Assembly: GCA_037385045.1 (NCBI GenBank)
Contig: JARRNJ010000038.1
Coordinates: forward strand, 1 to 49,378
Source of the DNA: JARRNJ01 sp037385045
Lineage (GTDB): Bacteria > Pseudomonadota > Gammaproteobacteria > JASBUN01
DNA length: 49,378 bases
Reading direction: 5' to 3'
Position numbers and translations under genes: made by a program. This document shows, piece after piece, positions 34,273 to 42,965 of this stretch; the first letter of the stretch is position 1, and every line of letters starts with the position of its first letter. Below the pieces are notes generated by a model. It did no database searches and was not told where the DNA came from. It was given only the letters and a program-made list of their open reading frames with translations.

Positions 34273-34938
34273 ATGAGCCACACCATTACGTTGCTGATGA
34301 GCGAATTCGTCACCCACGATGTCAAGCGGTTCATCGTCAGCCGCCCGGAAGGAGTCTGCTTCGAAGCGGGGCAGGGTGTGGAGCTGGCCATCGACGAGGA
34401 CGGCTGGCGTGGACAGGGGCGGCCGTTCACACCGACTTCGCTGGCGGACGACCAGGTGCTGGAATTCACCATCAAGGCATACCCCGATCATGACGGCGTC
34501 ACCAAACGGTTGCATCAACTGCACGCGGGCGCGGCCCTGACCCTGTCGGAACCGTTCGGCGCCATTCGCTACCGGGGCGCCGGCACCTTTATCGCCGGAG
34601 GCGCCGGAATTACGCCATTCATCGCCGTATTGCGCGAGCGGGCGCGGCAGGGCGGGTTGGAAGGGCATCGGCTGATTTTTTCCAACAAAACGCCGGCGGA
34701 CATCATCTGCGAAAAGGAGTTTCGGCACTATCTGGGCGAGCGCGCTGAATTTCTCTGCACCCGCGCCGGGAGTGCCGGCTGCCGGCAGCAGCGCATCGAC
34801 CGTAATTACTTGAGCGAACGTGTGCAGGCGTTTGATCAGCGTTTCTACGTCTGCGGCCCGCCCAAGTTCGTCGAAGAGGTCAATGCCCACCTGCAGGCCC
34901 TGGGCGCGAGCCCGGATGCTCTGGTGTTCGAGCACTAG
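34273..34938 (+). CDS. Flavodoxin/ferredoxin reductase-like FAD and NAD(P)-binding protein
   Basis: The product is 221 aa. FAD domain motif GRPFTPTSLADD, pyridine-nucleotide motif FIAGGAGITPFIAVLRERA and the C-terminal YVCGPPKFVEE mark the ferredoxin-NADP reductase superfamily. No [2Fe-2S] domain is attached. GGAGGATCGACC precedes the ATG. It is monocistronic or followed by the DsrC-like gene 256 nt downstream. The electron partner is unknown. Confidence 0.9.
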   Translation: MSHTITLLMSEFVTHDVKRFIVSRPEGVCFEAGQGVELAIDEDGWRGQGRPFTPTSLADDQVLEFTIKAYPDHDGVTKRLHQLHAGAALTLSEPFGAIRYRGAGTFIAGGAGITPFIAVLRERARQGGLEGHRLIFSNKTPADIICEKEFRHYLGERAEFLCTRAGSAGCRQQRIDRNYLSERVQAFDQRFYVCGPPKFVEEVNAHLQALGASPDALVFEH

Positions 34939-35194
34939 CGTTCACCCAATGACTCCCCGGCGGCCGGGCGCCCATGCGGCCTGGCCAGGGCCGCCGGGGT
35001 CGTCCACCACGTATCCGGGGCCGCTGATCCGCAGCCGTGGATGTTTATCCCCAAGGGGATATTCAAGTGCGCCGCTGACTGTGAAAAATTAAACATGTAA
35101 ATAGCATGTATGAATAACAAGCGGGGTGGAGCAGCGGCGGCCACTCGCGTGGCACCGTTCCCAATGGGATCGGTTGACGAGCGGAGACCGGATC
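34939..35194. other. Leader region of the DsrC-like gene
   Basis: This 256-nt gap includes an AT-rich stretch (about 35085-35115) with ACATGTAAATAGCATGT, a near palindrome, which may be the promoter region of the 35195 gene. Nothing else was recognised. Confidence 0.4.
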
Positions 35195-35536
35195 ATGGCG
35201 CTTGAAGTCAATGGCAAGGTGCTGGACACCGACGAAGAAGGATTCCTGCTGGACCCGGGCGAATGGAGCCGCGAGGTCGCCGAAGTGATTGCCCGCGGTG
35301 AAGGACTGGAGCTCAATGAGCCGGTATGGCACGTCGTCAGCTTCGTGCGCGACTACTACGAGTGCAATCAGTCAGTGCCCGAGGCCCGCACCGTGCTCAA
35401 GGCTATCGGTCAAAGGCTGGGCCGCGAGAAGGCGACCCGTAAGTTCCTCTACGAATTGTTTCCCTACGGCTACGGGCAGCAGGCCTGCAAGATCGCCGGC
35501 ATGTGCAAGCCGCGCAAGCTGATGCTCGACGTCTAG
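35195..35536 (+). CDS. DsrC/TusE-family sulfur-carrier-like protein with an altered C-terminus
   Basis: The product is 113 aa. It begins MALEVNGKVLDTDEEGFL and contains WHVVSFVRDYY, typical of DsrC/TusE. The family normally ends with two Cys: CysB in ACKIAG and the penultimate CysA, 10 residues later. Here C98 (ACKIAG) is kept, but the tail reads MCKPRKLMLDV, with Cys at 104 and none at the end. Persulfide transfer by the usual arm may therefore differ. GCGGAGACCGGATC precedes the ATG at 35195. A second, more degenerate relative lies at 39934. It could be TusE-like, DsrC-like or a regulatory homologue. Confidence 0.9.
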   Translation: MALEVNGKVLDTDEEGFLLDPGEWSREVAEVIARGEGLELNEPVWHVVSFVRDYYECNQSVPEARTVLKAIGQRLGREKATRKFLYELFPYGYGQQACKIAGMCKPRKLMLDV

Positions 35537-35834
35537 CGGTGTAAGCCCACCAGGTTGTTCACAGTAAGGACACTGCAAGCGGTCGATGCGCGGGGCGCCC
35601 CGCACCGCAAACCCATTGCCCCGATAGGGCCGTCTGCTTTATGCCAGGCGCCGATTTCCGGGGCCGCTTACCTTTGCCTGTGGCCGACCAATCACCCAGT
35701 GAACAACCGCCTGAGCAGTTGCAGGTAGCCGCCGTTCCCTGGTCGTCGTCCGCGACGGGCTGGCGCCACCGGTCCCCCTGTGGAAGAATCACTACCACAA
35801 CAATTCTCTGGGTTTGCGGGACAACGGCCGCACC
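35537..35834. other. Intergenic region before the antiporter gene
   Basis: It contains a perfect palindrome GCGGGGCGCCCCGC at 35590-35603, perhaps the end of the DsrC-like transcript. The antiporter frame is open back to 35715 without an ATG, so its start is uncertain. Confidence 0.45.
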
Positions 35835-37676
35835 GTGTACGAACACGCCATCATTGCATTGGCCGGCATCGGCCTGCTCGGTATCGCCTGCCAGTGGTTC
35901 GCGTGGTGGGTGAAGCTGCCGGCGATCCTGTTTCTGCTGCTGGTGGGCATCGTCGCCGGGCCTTTGACCGGCTGGCTGCGCCCCGACGCGCTGTTCGGCG
36001 ACCTGCTGTTCCCCATCGTCTCCCTTTCGGTGGCCGTGATCCTGTTCGAGGGCGGCTTGACCCTGCGGTTGAACGAGATCCGGGGTCTGGAGACGGTGGT
36101 GCGGCGCATGCTCACCAGCGGCCTGCTGGTCACCTGGCTGGTGACCACGGGTGCCGCACGCTGGTTGCTGGAGTTTTCCTGGCCGCTGGCGTTCCTGTTC
36201 GGAGCCCTGACCGTGGTGACCGGTCCGACAGTGATCGTGCCCATGCTGCGCACGGTGCGCCCCAATCCCCGTATCGCCAGTATCCTGCGTTGGGAAGGAA
36301 TCATGATCGATCCCATCGGCGCGTTGCTGGCGGTGCTGGTGTTCGACTTCATCGTTTCCGGGCAGGGCGGCGCGGCGTTGGGTCACACTCTGGTGAGCTT
36401 CGGGCGCATCCTGGCCGTAGGTTTGGTGGCGGGCGCGCTGTTCGGCTTCGGCCTGGGGATCATGCTGCGGCGCCACTGGCTGCCGGAATACCTGCACAAC
36501 GTGGCGAGCCTGTCGCTGGTGTTCACCGTCTTTGCCGGTGCCAACGCACTGCAGCCCGAATCGGGCCTGCTGGCGGTGACTATCATGGGCCTGTGGCTTG
36601 CCAACATGCGCGAGGTCCCGGTGGAGGACATTCTGGATTTCAAGGAAAGCCTCAGCGTGCTGTTGATTTCCGGGCTGTTCATCATTCTCGCGGCGCGTAT
36701 GGATCTGTCCCTGTTGGGCGCGCTGGGCTGGGGCGCCGCCGGGGTGCTGGCGGCGATCCAGTTTGTCGCCCGGCCGGCCAAGGTGCTGGTATCCACCTGG
36801 GGATCGGCCCTGAGCTGGCGCGAACGCACGCTGCTCGGCTGGGTGGCGCCGCGGGGCATCGTCGCCGCGGCGGTGGCGGCGTTGTTCGCTCTGCGGTTGC
36901 AGGAACACGGTTTCCCGGAAGCGGCATTGCTGGTGCCGCTGACGTTCCTGGTCATCATCGGCACCGTGGTATTGCAAAGTGCCAGCGCGCGGCTGTTGGC
37001 GGTGTCGCTGGACGTGGCCGAGCCGGAACCGAAGGGATTCCTGGTCATCGGCGCCAACCCGGTGGCGCGGGCCATCGCCAGGGCCTTGTGTGAAAAGGGC
37101 TTCCGCACCTTGCTCAGCGACACCAACTGGGACCATATCCGCGAGGCGCGCATGGACGGACGCAGCACTTATTACGGCAACGCCGTGTCCGAGCACGCCG
37201 ACCGCCATCTGGATCTGGTGGGCATCGGCCGCCTGCTGGGGCTGTCGCCGCAGCGCGAGATCAATGCCTTGGCGGCCATGCGCTATCGCGCCGAGTTCGG
37301 CGCCCAATCGGTGGCGTTGCTGGCCGCATCGAAGGAAAAAGATGCCGGCGACAAGGCCCGCGCCGTGGTGCCGGGCGTGCGTACCCTGTTCGGTGAGGAC
37401 GTGACCTATGCGAAGCTCGCCAGCCTCCTGAGTCAGGGCGCGCAGATTCACGACACCCATCTCACCGATGAGTTTGATTTCCACGCCTACCAGTCGAGGT
37501 ACAGCAACAAGGCGATTCCGCTGTTCGCCGTCGGGCCGCGAGGCCAGCTGCGGACGTTTTTCGCCGGCGACCATCTGGAACCGGGTGCGGGGTGGACCAT
37601 CATGGGGCTGATTCCGAAACAGGAGTCCGAATCCGCGCGCGACGGGGGTGAGCCGGCCGAACCGGACGCTGACTAA
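35835..37676 (+). CDS. CPA1/NhaP-type cation/proton antiporter with C-terminal TrkA-N-like domain
   Basis: The product is about 613 aa. About 12 membrane segments span residues 1-400 (for example LPAILFLLLVGIVAGPLTGW, LFGALTVVTGPTVIVPML, EGIMIDPIGALLAVLVFDF). TGPT and the conserved acidic D of MIDPIGA are antiporter landmarks. Residues about 400-540 form a Rossmann-like TrkA-N/RCK domain (GFLVIGANPVARAIARALCEKG), usually binding nucleotides to gate transport. I placed the start at GTG 35835, which begins VYEHAIIALAGIGLLG, the usual family N-terminus; TTG at 35814 is an alternative. No strong Shine-Dalgarno sequence. It probably exports Na+ or K+ in exchange for H+. Confidence 0.88.
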   Translation: MYEHAIIALAGIGLLGIACQWFAWWVKLPAILFLLLVGIVAGPLTGWLRPDALFGDLLFPIVSLSVAVILFEGGLTLRLNEIRGLETVVRRMLTSGLLVTWLVTTGAARWLLEFSWPLAFLFGALTVVTGPTVIVPMLRTVRPNPRIASILRWEGIMIDPIGALLAVLVFDFIVSGQGGAALGHTLVSFGRILAVGLVAGALFGFGLGIMLRRHWLPEYLHNVASLSLVFTVFAGANALQPESGLLAVTIMGLWLANMREVPVEDILDFKESLSVLLISGLFIILAARMDLSLLGALGWGAAGVLAAIQFVARPAKVLVSTWGSALSWRERTLLGWVAPRGIVAAAVAALFALRLQEHGFPEAALLVPLTFLVIIGTVVLQSASARLLAVSLDVAEPEPKGFLVIGANPVARAIARALCEKGFRTLLSDTNWDHIREARMDGRSTYYGNAVSEHADRHLDLVGIGRLLGLSPQREINALAAMRYRAEFGAQSVALLAASKEKDAGDKARAVVPGVRTLFGEDVTYAKLASLLSQGAQIHDTHLTDEFDFHAYQSRYSNKAIPLFAVGPRGQLRTFFAGDHLEPGAGWTIMGLIPKQESESARDGGEPAEPDAD

Positions 37677-37777
37677 AGGAATCGGCCCGCGCTGGCGATA
37701 TCACGTGGCTAGGCGGGCGATGCAGCCGGGCACGCTGTGGCCATCGAATGCAACGACAACAAAGGACGAGTAGTAAC

Positions 37778-39774
37778 ATGGGAAGAATAGCGATGTGGGT
37801 GGCGGCGCTGTGCCTGCTGTCGATCGGGTTGGCTGCGTGTTCGGACAAACATCCGCAGCAGCAGCAAGCGCAAACGGCCGCGCCGGCAGCCGGGCGGTCA
37901 TCAAGCAGCTGCGCCGCGCCCTGCACGACAACGTACTGAGCAAGCTGGGCCCCGGGGCCGACCTCTACGCGTCGCTGCTGCTCTACCAGATACGTTCCCC
38001 GATCGAGATCGCCGTACTGGCGCCGGCGCAGCAGGCCGGCGGCGCGCCGAGCGCGCTGCTGTCGGTGCGCCTGGCAACGCACAACGAGGACGAGGTCAAC
38101 GCGCTGCTGCAGCAGTTCGCGCAGGCGTCACCGGCGCTCAGGCTCATGCGGCCATTGGCGCCGGGCAAGACCGGTTTGCTGGCAGTAGGGCCGTCGTTGA
38201 TTCACGTCGCCTATGACGGGCCATCGTCGACCGTGCGCCTGTTGGTGGGACCGCAGGTGACCGACGCCGCCTTCCAGCGCACCCTGCAAAGCCTGGTGCC
38301 GGCCAAAAGTCATCCGATGTACGCGTTCGAGGATCAGATCGACCGCAGCCGGCGGGGGTTTTTCGAGTGGGTGAACGCCAAGCGGCTGCTGCCGCTGCTG
38401 AGTGCGACCATGCCGCCGGCAAAACTGCAGGAGCTCGAACGAAGCGGCGTCATGGACATCAGTGAGATGGCGTTGGGCTGGGGCGTGGTGGATGGCAAGG
38501 GGCGTCTCAAGTGGATGGCCAAGGTTCCGGGTGCGGATTTCAACCGCTATTTCTCCAATGTGCCGGACAACATCGCGCTGACCAGTGCCGGTACGCCGAC
38601 CACCGTCGCAACGCTGGCGCTGCCCGACGCGCAACAATTCCAGCATATGGAACAATTTCTGCGCCAGCATGCCCGCCCCGCGACTTACCACGACTACCAG
38701 TTGGCCAAACAGCGCTTCCAGAAAGCCCTGGGCTTGCCCTATGAAGATGTGCTGAAGGCTCTGGGGCCGGAGATGATGGTGTTTTCCGATCGGGTAGGGG
38801 AGTTCGGTGCGATCAAGATTCGCGACCACGCCGCGCTGCAGCGCCTGCTCGATGCGTTGACCCACCTGCCCAACAGCCACTATGTGGTGAAGAAGCTCGG
38901 CGGTCATACCTTCCATCATCTGACGCTGCCGCCGCTGTGGACACCCGGGAAACGCGCGGCCCGGGTGCCGCTGCCGGTGCGCTTGTGGTCCAAGGGCAAG
39001 TCCCATATTTACTGGGTCGAGGACCACGGCTACCTGGTGCTGGCCGGCGTGCCGCAGCTGCTGGAGGACCGCATGGCCTACACCGACCGGCAGCCCATCG
39101 GCGCCTGGCTGCGCCAACACCAGCGCCAGGACGTGAAGGCGTCGGTGTTGTCCGTTTCCACCACCATCCAGGACTCGCCGCGACGGCTGTATTATGCCTA
39201 CCTGTCGTTCCTCGAGCTGCTCGGCGACGTGGCGGGCGATCAAGTGGATTTGTTTTCCATGCCCACTGCCGCGCAGCTGCAGCTGCCGTCCCGTGGTACC
39301 TATGGCGCCCAGCTGGACGCCCGCGGGGATACTCTGGCGGTGCAGCTGACCTTTGAGAACAACCCTGCCGAAGTCTTCCTGGGCCAGAACGTGGCCGGCG
39401 TGGCGATGGTGGGCGTGCTGGCGGCAATCGCTATTCCGGCGTACCACGAATACACGCTGCGGGCAGCAGTGGCCGGGGCTATCGGCCGGACCCAGGGGCT
39501 GCGCAGCGCCGTGTCCCGGTTCCATGCCCGGCGCGGCCGGTTCCCCAATGCCCGAGAGTTGAATGCGTTGTCGCTGGCGCCCTGGAAGGGCGGCTCGGTG
39601 CGCGCCCTGGCGGTGGCGCCGGATAGCGGCACCATCACCATTACATTAGGCGGCGACCGGCTGTTGGCGGGGCGACGCATCGTGTTCACGCCCCAAGTAA
39701 ACGGCGCTGGGGCAGTGGCCTGGCGCTGCGCAAGCGATTTGCCGCGTAAGGTTCGTCCATCCACATGCCGGTGA
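37778..39774 (+). pseudogene. Large lipoprotein (DUF3352-like) with C-terminal pilin-like segment, frameshifted
   Basis: The 5' end encodes a lipoprotein signal (WVAALCLLSIGLAACSDK; lipobox LAAC) that reads to APAAG. The frame then changes near 37890-37905 and the remaining ~620 codons continue as VIKQLRRALHDNVLSKLG. The N-terminal part of the body that I would expect in such proteins seems missing, so a deletion is plausible. The body resembles DUF3352-type proteins. Its last ~130 residues contain VGVLAAIAIPAYHEYTLRA, the hydrophobic helix of type IV pilins, then a pilin-like globular end with two Cys. Intact relatives may be surface or pilus-linked. It may be functional if the frameshift is an error. 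Confidence 0.75.
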
Positions 39775-39933
39775 GGGTTTTGGCGAGAAAACGGCCGGAT
39801 GTGTCTGTTTCCAATTGCAATCTGAGGTGTGGTGCTCTATAAATAGAATGAATCCAGGTAGACGGCGGAGCGGGGCGAAGTACCCATGCGGTCCGGTACG
39901 CTCCCCGCCGAGCCCCCAATATGGAGGTATGAG

Positions 39934-40269
39934 ATGCCAGACCGAGCCGTACAGTTGACGGTCCGCGAAACTGATTTCGATCCGGACGGGTTCCTCAAGG
40001 ACCCGTTCCGCTGGACGCAACCGCTGGCGCAGCACATCGCCGAGGTCGACGGACTGGGGCGTTTGATGGCCGACCACTGGCGCGTGATCGGAACGCTGCG
40101 CAGGCACTTTCTTGAGGAGCAGGATGTGCCGCCCGAGCAGCGGTTGTGCCGTGAATCAGGACTCGGCGACGAGTGCATCGTGGACCTGTTCGGCCCCGAC
40201 GAACGCGAGATCTGGCGCGTAGCCGGACTCCCCAACCCGCGCGGTTCACGCACTGACGATCTGTCCTGA
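39934..40269 (+). CDS. DsrC/TusE-related protein lacking the C-terminal cysteines
   Basis: The product is 111 aa. FDPDGFLKDPFRWTQPLAQHIAEVDGL and DHWRVIGTLRRHFLEEQDVPP align with the DsrC/TusE fold. The C-terminus reads REIWRVAGLPNPRGSRTDDLS, keeping the AGLPNP pattern without CysA or CysB. Cys-less DsrC homologues have been described as regulators (RspA group), so a regulatory or structural role is more likely than sulfur transfer. ATGGAGGTATGAG precedes the ATG. The gene stands alone, 159 nt after the pilin-fusion gene. Confidence 0.8.
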   Translation: MPDRAVQLTVRETDFDPDGFLKDPFRWTQPLAQHIAEVDGLGRLMADHWRVIGTLRRHFLEEQDVPPEQRLCRESGLGDECIVDLFGPDEREIWRVAGLPNPRGSRTDDLS

Positions 40270-40501
40270 ACCGGGCATTCCTCGGTAAAACCGTCGCGCG
40301 GGCCACCTACGCCGCGCGCGGCAGGTCCGGCGCAGTAGGCACCCCCGTCACTGTTGCTTGACCCGAATGCTTTGTATGCCCATCGGCGCGGTCGCTCGCA
40401 GCCGGCGGGCCGCGATCCTGTTGCATCGACACCCTCTCCTTAGACCCCGCCGCACACCGCCCGCGCCGCGCCTCTTCGGGTTCGGCGTGAGCCGGTCGCC
40501 C

Positions 40502-40519
40502 ATTTAACAAAAGCGTCAT
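40502..40519 (+). promoter_or_regulatory. Distal Pho-box-like site upstream of pstS
   Basis: ATTTAAC-AAAA-GCGTCAT gives two 7-nt half sites at 11-nt spacing, the layout bound by PhoB. The second half (GCGTCAT) fits the TGTCAT consensus reasonably; the first is weaker. Confidence 0.5.
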
Positions 40520-40675
40520 ATTCGTTGGGTATTATGCGCCCTGTCGCCAGCCGTGAGTTGAAACGGCGTGCCGGACCAGGATCCAGGGACCAATATTCTG
40601 TGTACGGAGCGTCGGCGGCACCACGGGATCGCAACCGGCTCCATGGGAAAACAATGCGTTAACAGCTCCGCCACC

Positions 40676-40693
40676 TTGTAACCAAAGTGTCAT
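40676..40693 (+). promoter_or_regulatory. Proximal Pho-box-like site upstream of pstS
   Basis: TTGTAAC-CAAA-GTGTCAT has two direct 7-nt half sites with 4-nt spacer, close to the PhoB consensus CTGTCAT-A(A/T)A(A/T)-CTGTCAT. It is about 120 nt upstream of the pstS start, a suitable activator position. Phosphate starvation should induce the operon. Confidence 0.72.
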
Positions 40694-40812
40694 GACGGTT
40701 CAGTGCAAGCGATGGGAGCCAACGATAGCGGAGACCGGCCTCTTGGGGACCCTACAAGCCATGTTATTCATTATTAAAACGGTTATTTTCACTATCTAGG
40801 AAGGAGCGCAAT

Positions 40813-41798
40813 ATGTTCGCTACTATCGCCAAGCGCACCATCGCGGGTGTGGCCCTGCTCAGTATCGGCTTCATGTCCGCAGCCGGCGCCGCCGAGGTGA
40901 CGGCCATCTCCGGCGCCGGGGCCACGTTCCCTTATCCAGTCTACGGCAAGTGGGCCGAGGCCTATGCCAACAAAACCGGCGTCAAAATGAACTACCAGTC
41001 CATCGGTTCCGGTGGCGGCATCAAGCAGATCAAGGCCAAGACGGTCGACTTCGGTGCATCCGACGCACCTCTGACCGCCAAAGAGCTGGACGAAGCGGGC
41101 CTGATGCAGTTTCCGATGGTCATGGGCGGCGTCGTCCCGGTCGCATCGCGGCCGAGAACAACGGCATCAAGCTGCCTCACCGGTCCATCACCGTGGTACA
41201 CCGCGCTGACGGTTCCGGCACGACCTGGATCTTTACCAACTACCTGTCGAAGGTCAGCAGCGAGTGGAAGAACAAGGTCGGCAACAACAAGTCGGTTTCC
41301 TGGCCGAGCGGTGTGGGCGGCAAGGGCAACGAGGGCGTGGCTTCCTACGTGCGCCGGATCAAGGGTTCCATCGGCTACGTCGAGTACGCCTACGCTTTGC
41401 AGAACCACATGAATCACGTTAACCTACGCAACCGTGACGGCAACTACGTCGCTCCGACCAGCGACAACTTCAAGGCTGCCGCCGCCTTCAAGGCTGCCGC
41501 CGCCAACGCAGATTGGGCCAACGCCCCGGGCTTTTACATGGTTCTGACCGACCAGCCCGGCGCCAACAGCTGGCCGATCACCGGCGCGACCTTCATCCTG
41601 GTCTACAAGAGCCAGGACAAGCCCGCCGTCGGCCGAGCAGTGCTGAAGTTCTTTGACTGGGCCTACCACAACGGTGACGGCATGGCCGCCAAGCTGGACT
41701 ATGTGCCGATGCCGTCCAACGTGGTCAGCCTGGTGGAAAAGACCTGGGCCAAGGAAGTTAAGGGCTCCAACGGTGAGACCGTTTGGCAGGGTATGTAA
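40813..41798 (+). pseudogene. pstS: Phosphate-binding periplasmic protein PstS, frameshifted with missing segment
   Basis: The start encodes a signal peptide (about 1-26, ending SAAGAA) and the PstS blocks ISGAGATFPYPVYGKW and IGSGGGIKQIKAKTVDFGASD, up to QFPMVMGGVVPV. The frame changes at about 41139-41148 and resumes with IAAENNGIKLPHRSITVVHRADGSGTTWIF. About 30 residues normally between these blocks (including the FLGKI.KWND region) are absent. The rest, to the C-terminus at 41798, is well conserved. It also has an 18-nt perfect tandem repeat at 41469-41504. Without correction the product cannot be full length; the rest of the operon suggests it should be functional. Confidence 0.88.
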
Positions 41799-41855
41799 AT
41801 CCAACCCTGAAGCGCACCTCATTGCAGTCTTATGAGGGCCTTGCCTGAACGGATG

Positions 41856-41882
41856 CGGAGGGGCTGTCATTCAGCCCCTCCG
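41856..41882 (+). terminator. Hairpin between pstS and pstC
   Basis: CGGAGGGGCTG (41856-41866) and CAGCCCCTCCG (41872-41882) form an 11-bp stem with a TCATT loop. Such hairpins after a binding-protein gene usually stabilise its mRNA or reduce read-through, giving more PstS than permease. Confidence 0.75.
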
Positions 41883-41916
41883 TATTCACTTGACAGTACT
41901 GCACGGAGCGTTGACC

Positions 41917-42954
41917 GTGGACACCGAACCGGCGATGGGCGCCAGCGCGCCTGGCGCACGACAGTCTGGAGAGCTGGCATTGGGACAGGACCTGTCGACC
42001 GGATTGAGCGCGGCGCGCCTGCAGCGGGGCGCGTTTTTGGACCGGATTTTCCGCGGCTCCACGCGGCTGTTTGCCCTCCTGGTCCTGGCGTCTGTTATCG
42101 CCATATTGATTTCCCTGGTCGTCGGCGCCTATCCGGCGCTGAAGAAGTTCGGTTTCGGCTTCCTCTTCAGTACCGAATGGAACCCCGTGACCGACCAGTT
42201 CGGGGCCCTGGTGGCCATTTTCGGCACCCTGGTGACTTCGGCGATCGCATTGATCATCGCCGTCCCCGTGAGTTTCGGCATTGCACTGTTCATCACCGAG
42301 TTGGCGCCCAGTTGGTTGAAACGTCCGATCGGGACGGCAATCGAGCTGCTGGCCGCGATTCCCAGCATTATCTACGGCATGTGGGGCCTGTTCGTGTTCG
42401 CTCCGCTGTTCGCCGATTACGTTCAACCCTGGATCACCGACCATCTCGGTTCCTGGCCGGTGGTGGGCGTTCTGTTCGATGGTCCACCCATGGGGATCGG
42501 CATGTTCACCGCCGGCCTGATCCTGGCGATCATGATCATCCCGTTTATCGCCGCGGTGATGCGCGATGTATTCGAAGTCGTACCGACGGTGCTCAAGGAA
42601 TCGGCCTACGGACTCGGCGCCACCACCTGGGAGGTGGTCCGCAACGTGGTCCTGCCGTACACCAAGGTGGGTGTGATCGGCGGCATCATGCTGGGCCTGG
42701 GGCGGGCCCTGGGCGAAACCATGGCGGTGACCTTCGTCATCGGCAACGCCCACGAGATCAGCGCGTCGTTGTTCATGCCCGGCAACACCATTTCATCGAC
42801 CCTGGCCAATGAATTCACCGAGGCGGTGGGCGAGACCTACACCTCGTCGCTCATCGCTTTGGGCCTGATCCTGTTCCTCATTACCTTCATCGTGCTGGCC
42901 CTGGCCAAGCTGCTGTTAATGCGGCTGACGGCCCGCGAAGGCAAACGCAGCTAG
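41917..42954 (+). CDS. pstC: Phosphate ABC transporter permease PstC
   Basis: The product is about 345 aa with six membrane segments. Signature parts: FLFSTEWNPVTDQFGAL, AIPSIIYGMWGLFVFAPLF and the loop ESAYGLGATTWEVVRNVVLPY that contacts PstB. I chose GTG at 41917, which has CACGGAG 8 nt upstream; TTG 41890 and ATG 41935 are alternatives. It pairs with PstA, downstream by 11 nt. Intact. Confidence 0.93.
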   Translation: MDTEPAMGASAPGARQSGELALGQDLSTGLSAARLQRGAFLDRIFRGSTRLFALLVLASVIAILISLVVGAYPALKKFGFGFLFSTEWNPVTDQFGALVAIFGTLVTSAIALIIAVPVSFGIALFITELAPSWLKRPIGTAIELLAAIPSIIYGMWGLFVFAPLFADYVQPWITDHLGSWPVVGVLFDGPPMGIGMFTAGLILAIMIIPFIAAVMRDVFEVVPTVLKESAYGLGATTWEVVRNVVLPYTKVGVIGGIMLGLGRALGETMAVTFVIGNAHEISASLFMPGNTISSTLANEFTEAVGETYTSSLIALGLILFLITFIVLALAKLLLMRLTAREGKRS

Positions 42955-42965
42955 GGGAAACGGGC

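Larger units (their letters stand above)
40270..40812. other. pstS upstream region
   Basis: This 543-nt region carries two Pho-box-like sites (listed separately) and an AT-rich stretch at about 40760-40800 that should hold the pstS core promoter. GGAAGGAGCGCAAT gives a strong ribosome site directly before the ATG. No gene is supported in the remainder. Confidence 0.6.

Noticed and set aside
35559..37574. 671-codon minus-strand frame over the antiporter
   Set aside because: The + strand has clear membrane segments and a Rossmann domain; the opposite frame is Gln/His/Arg-rich without motifs.
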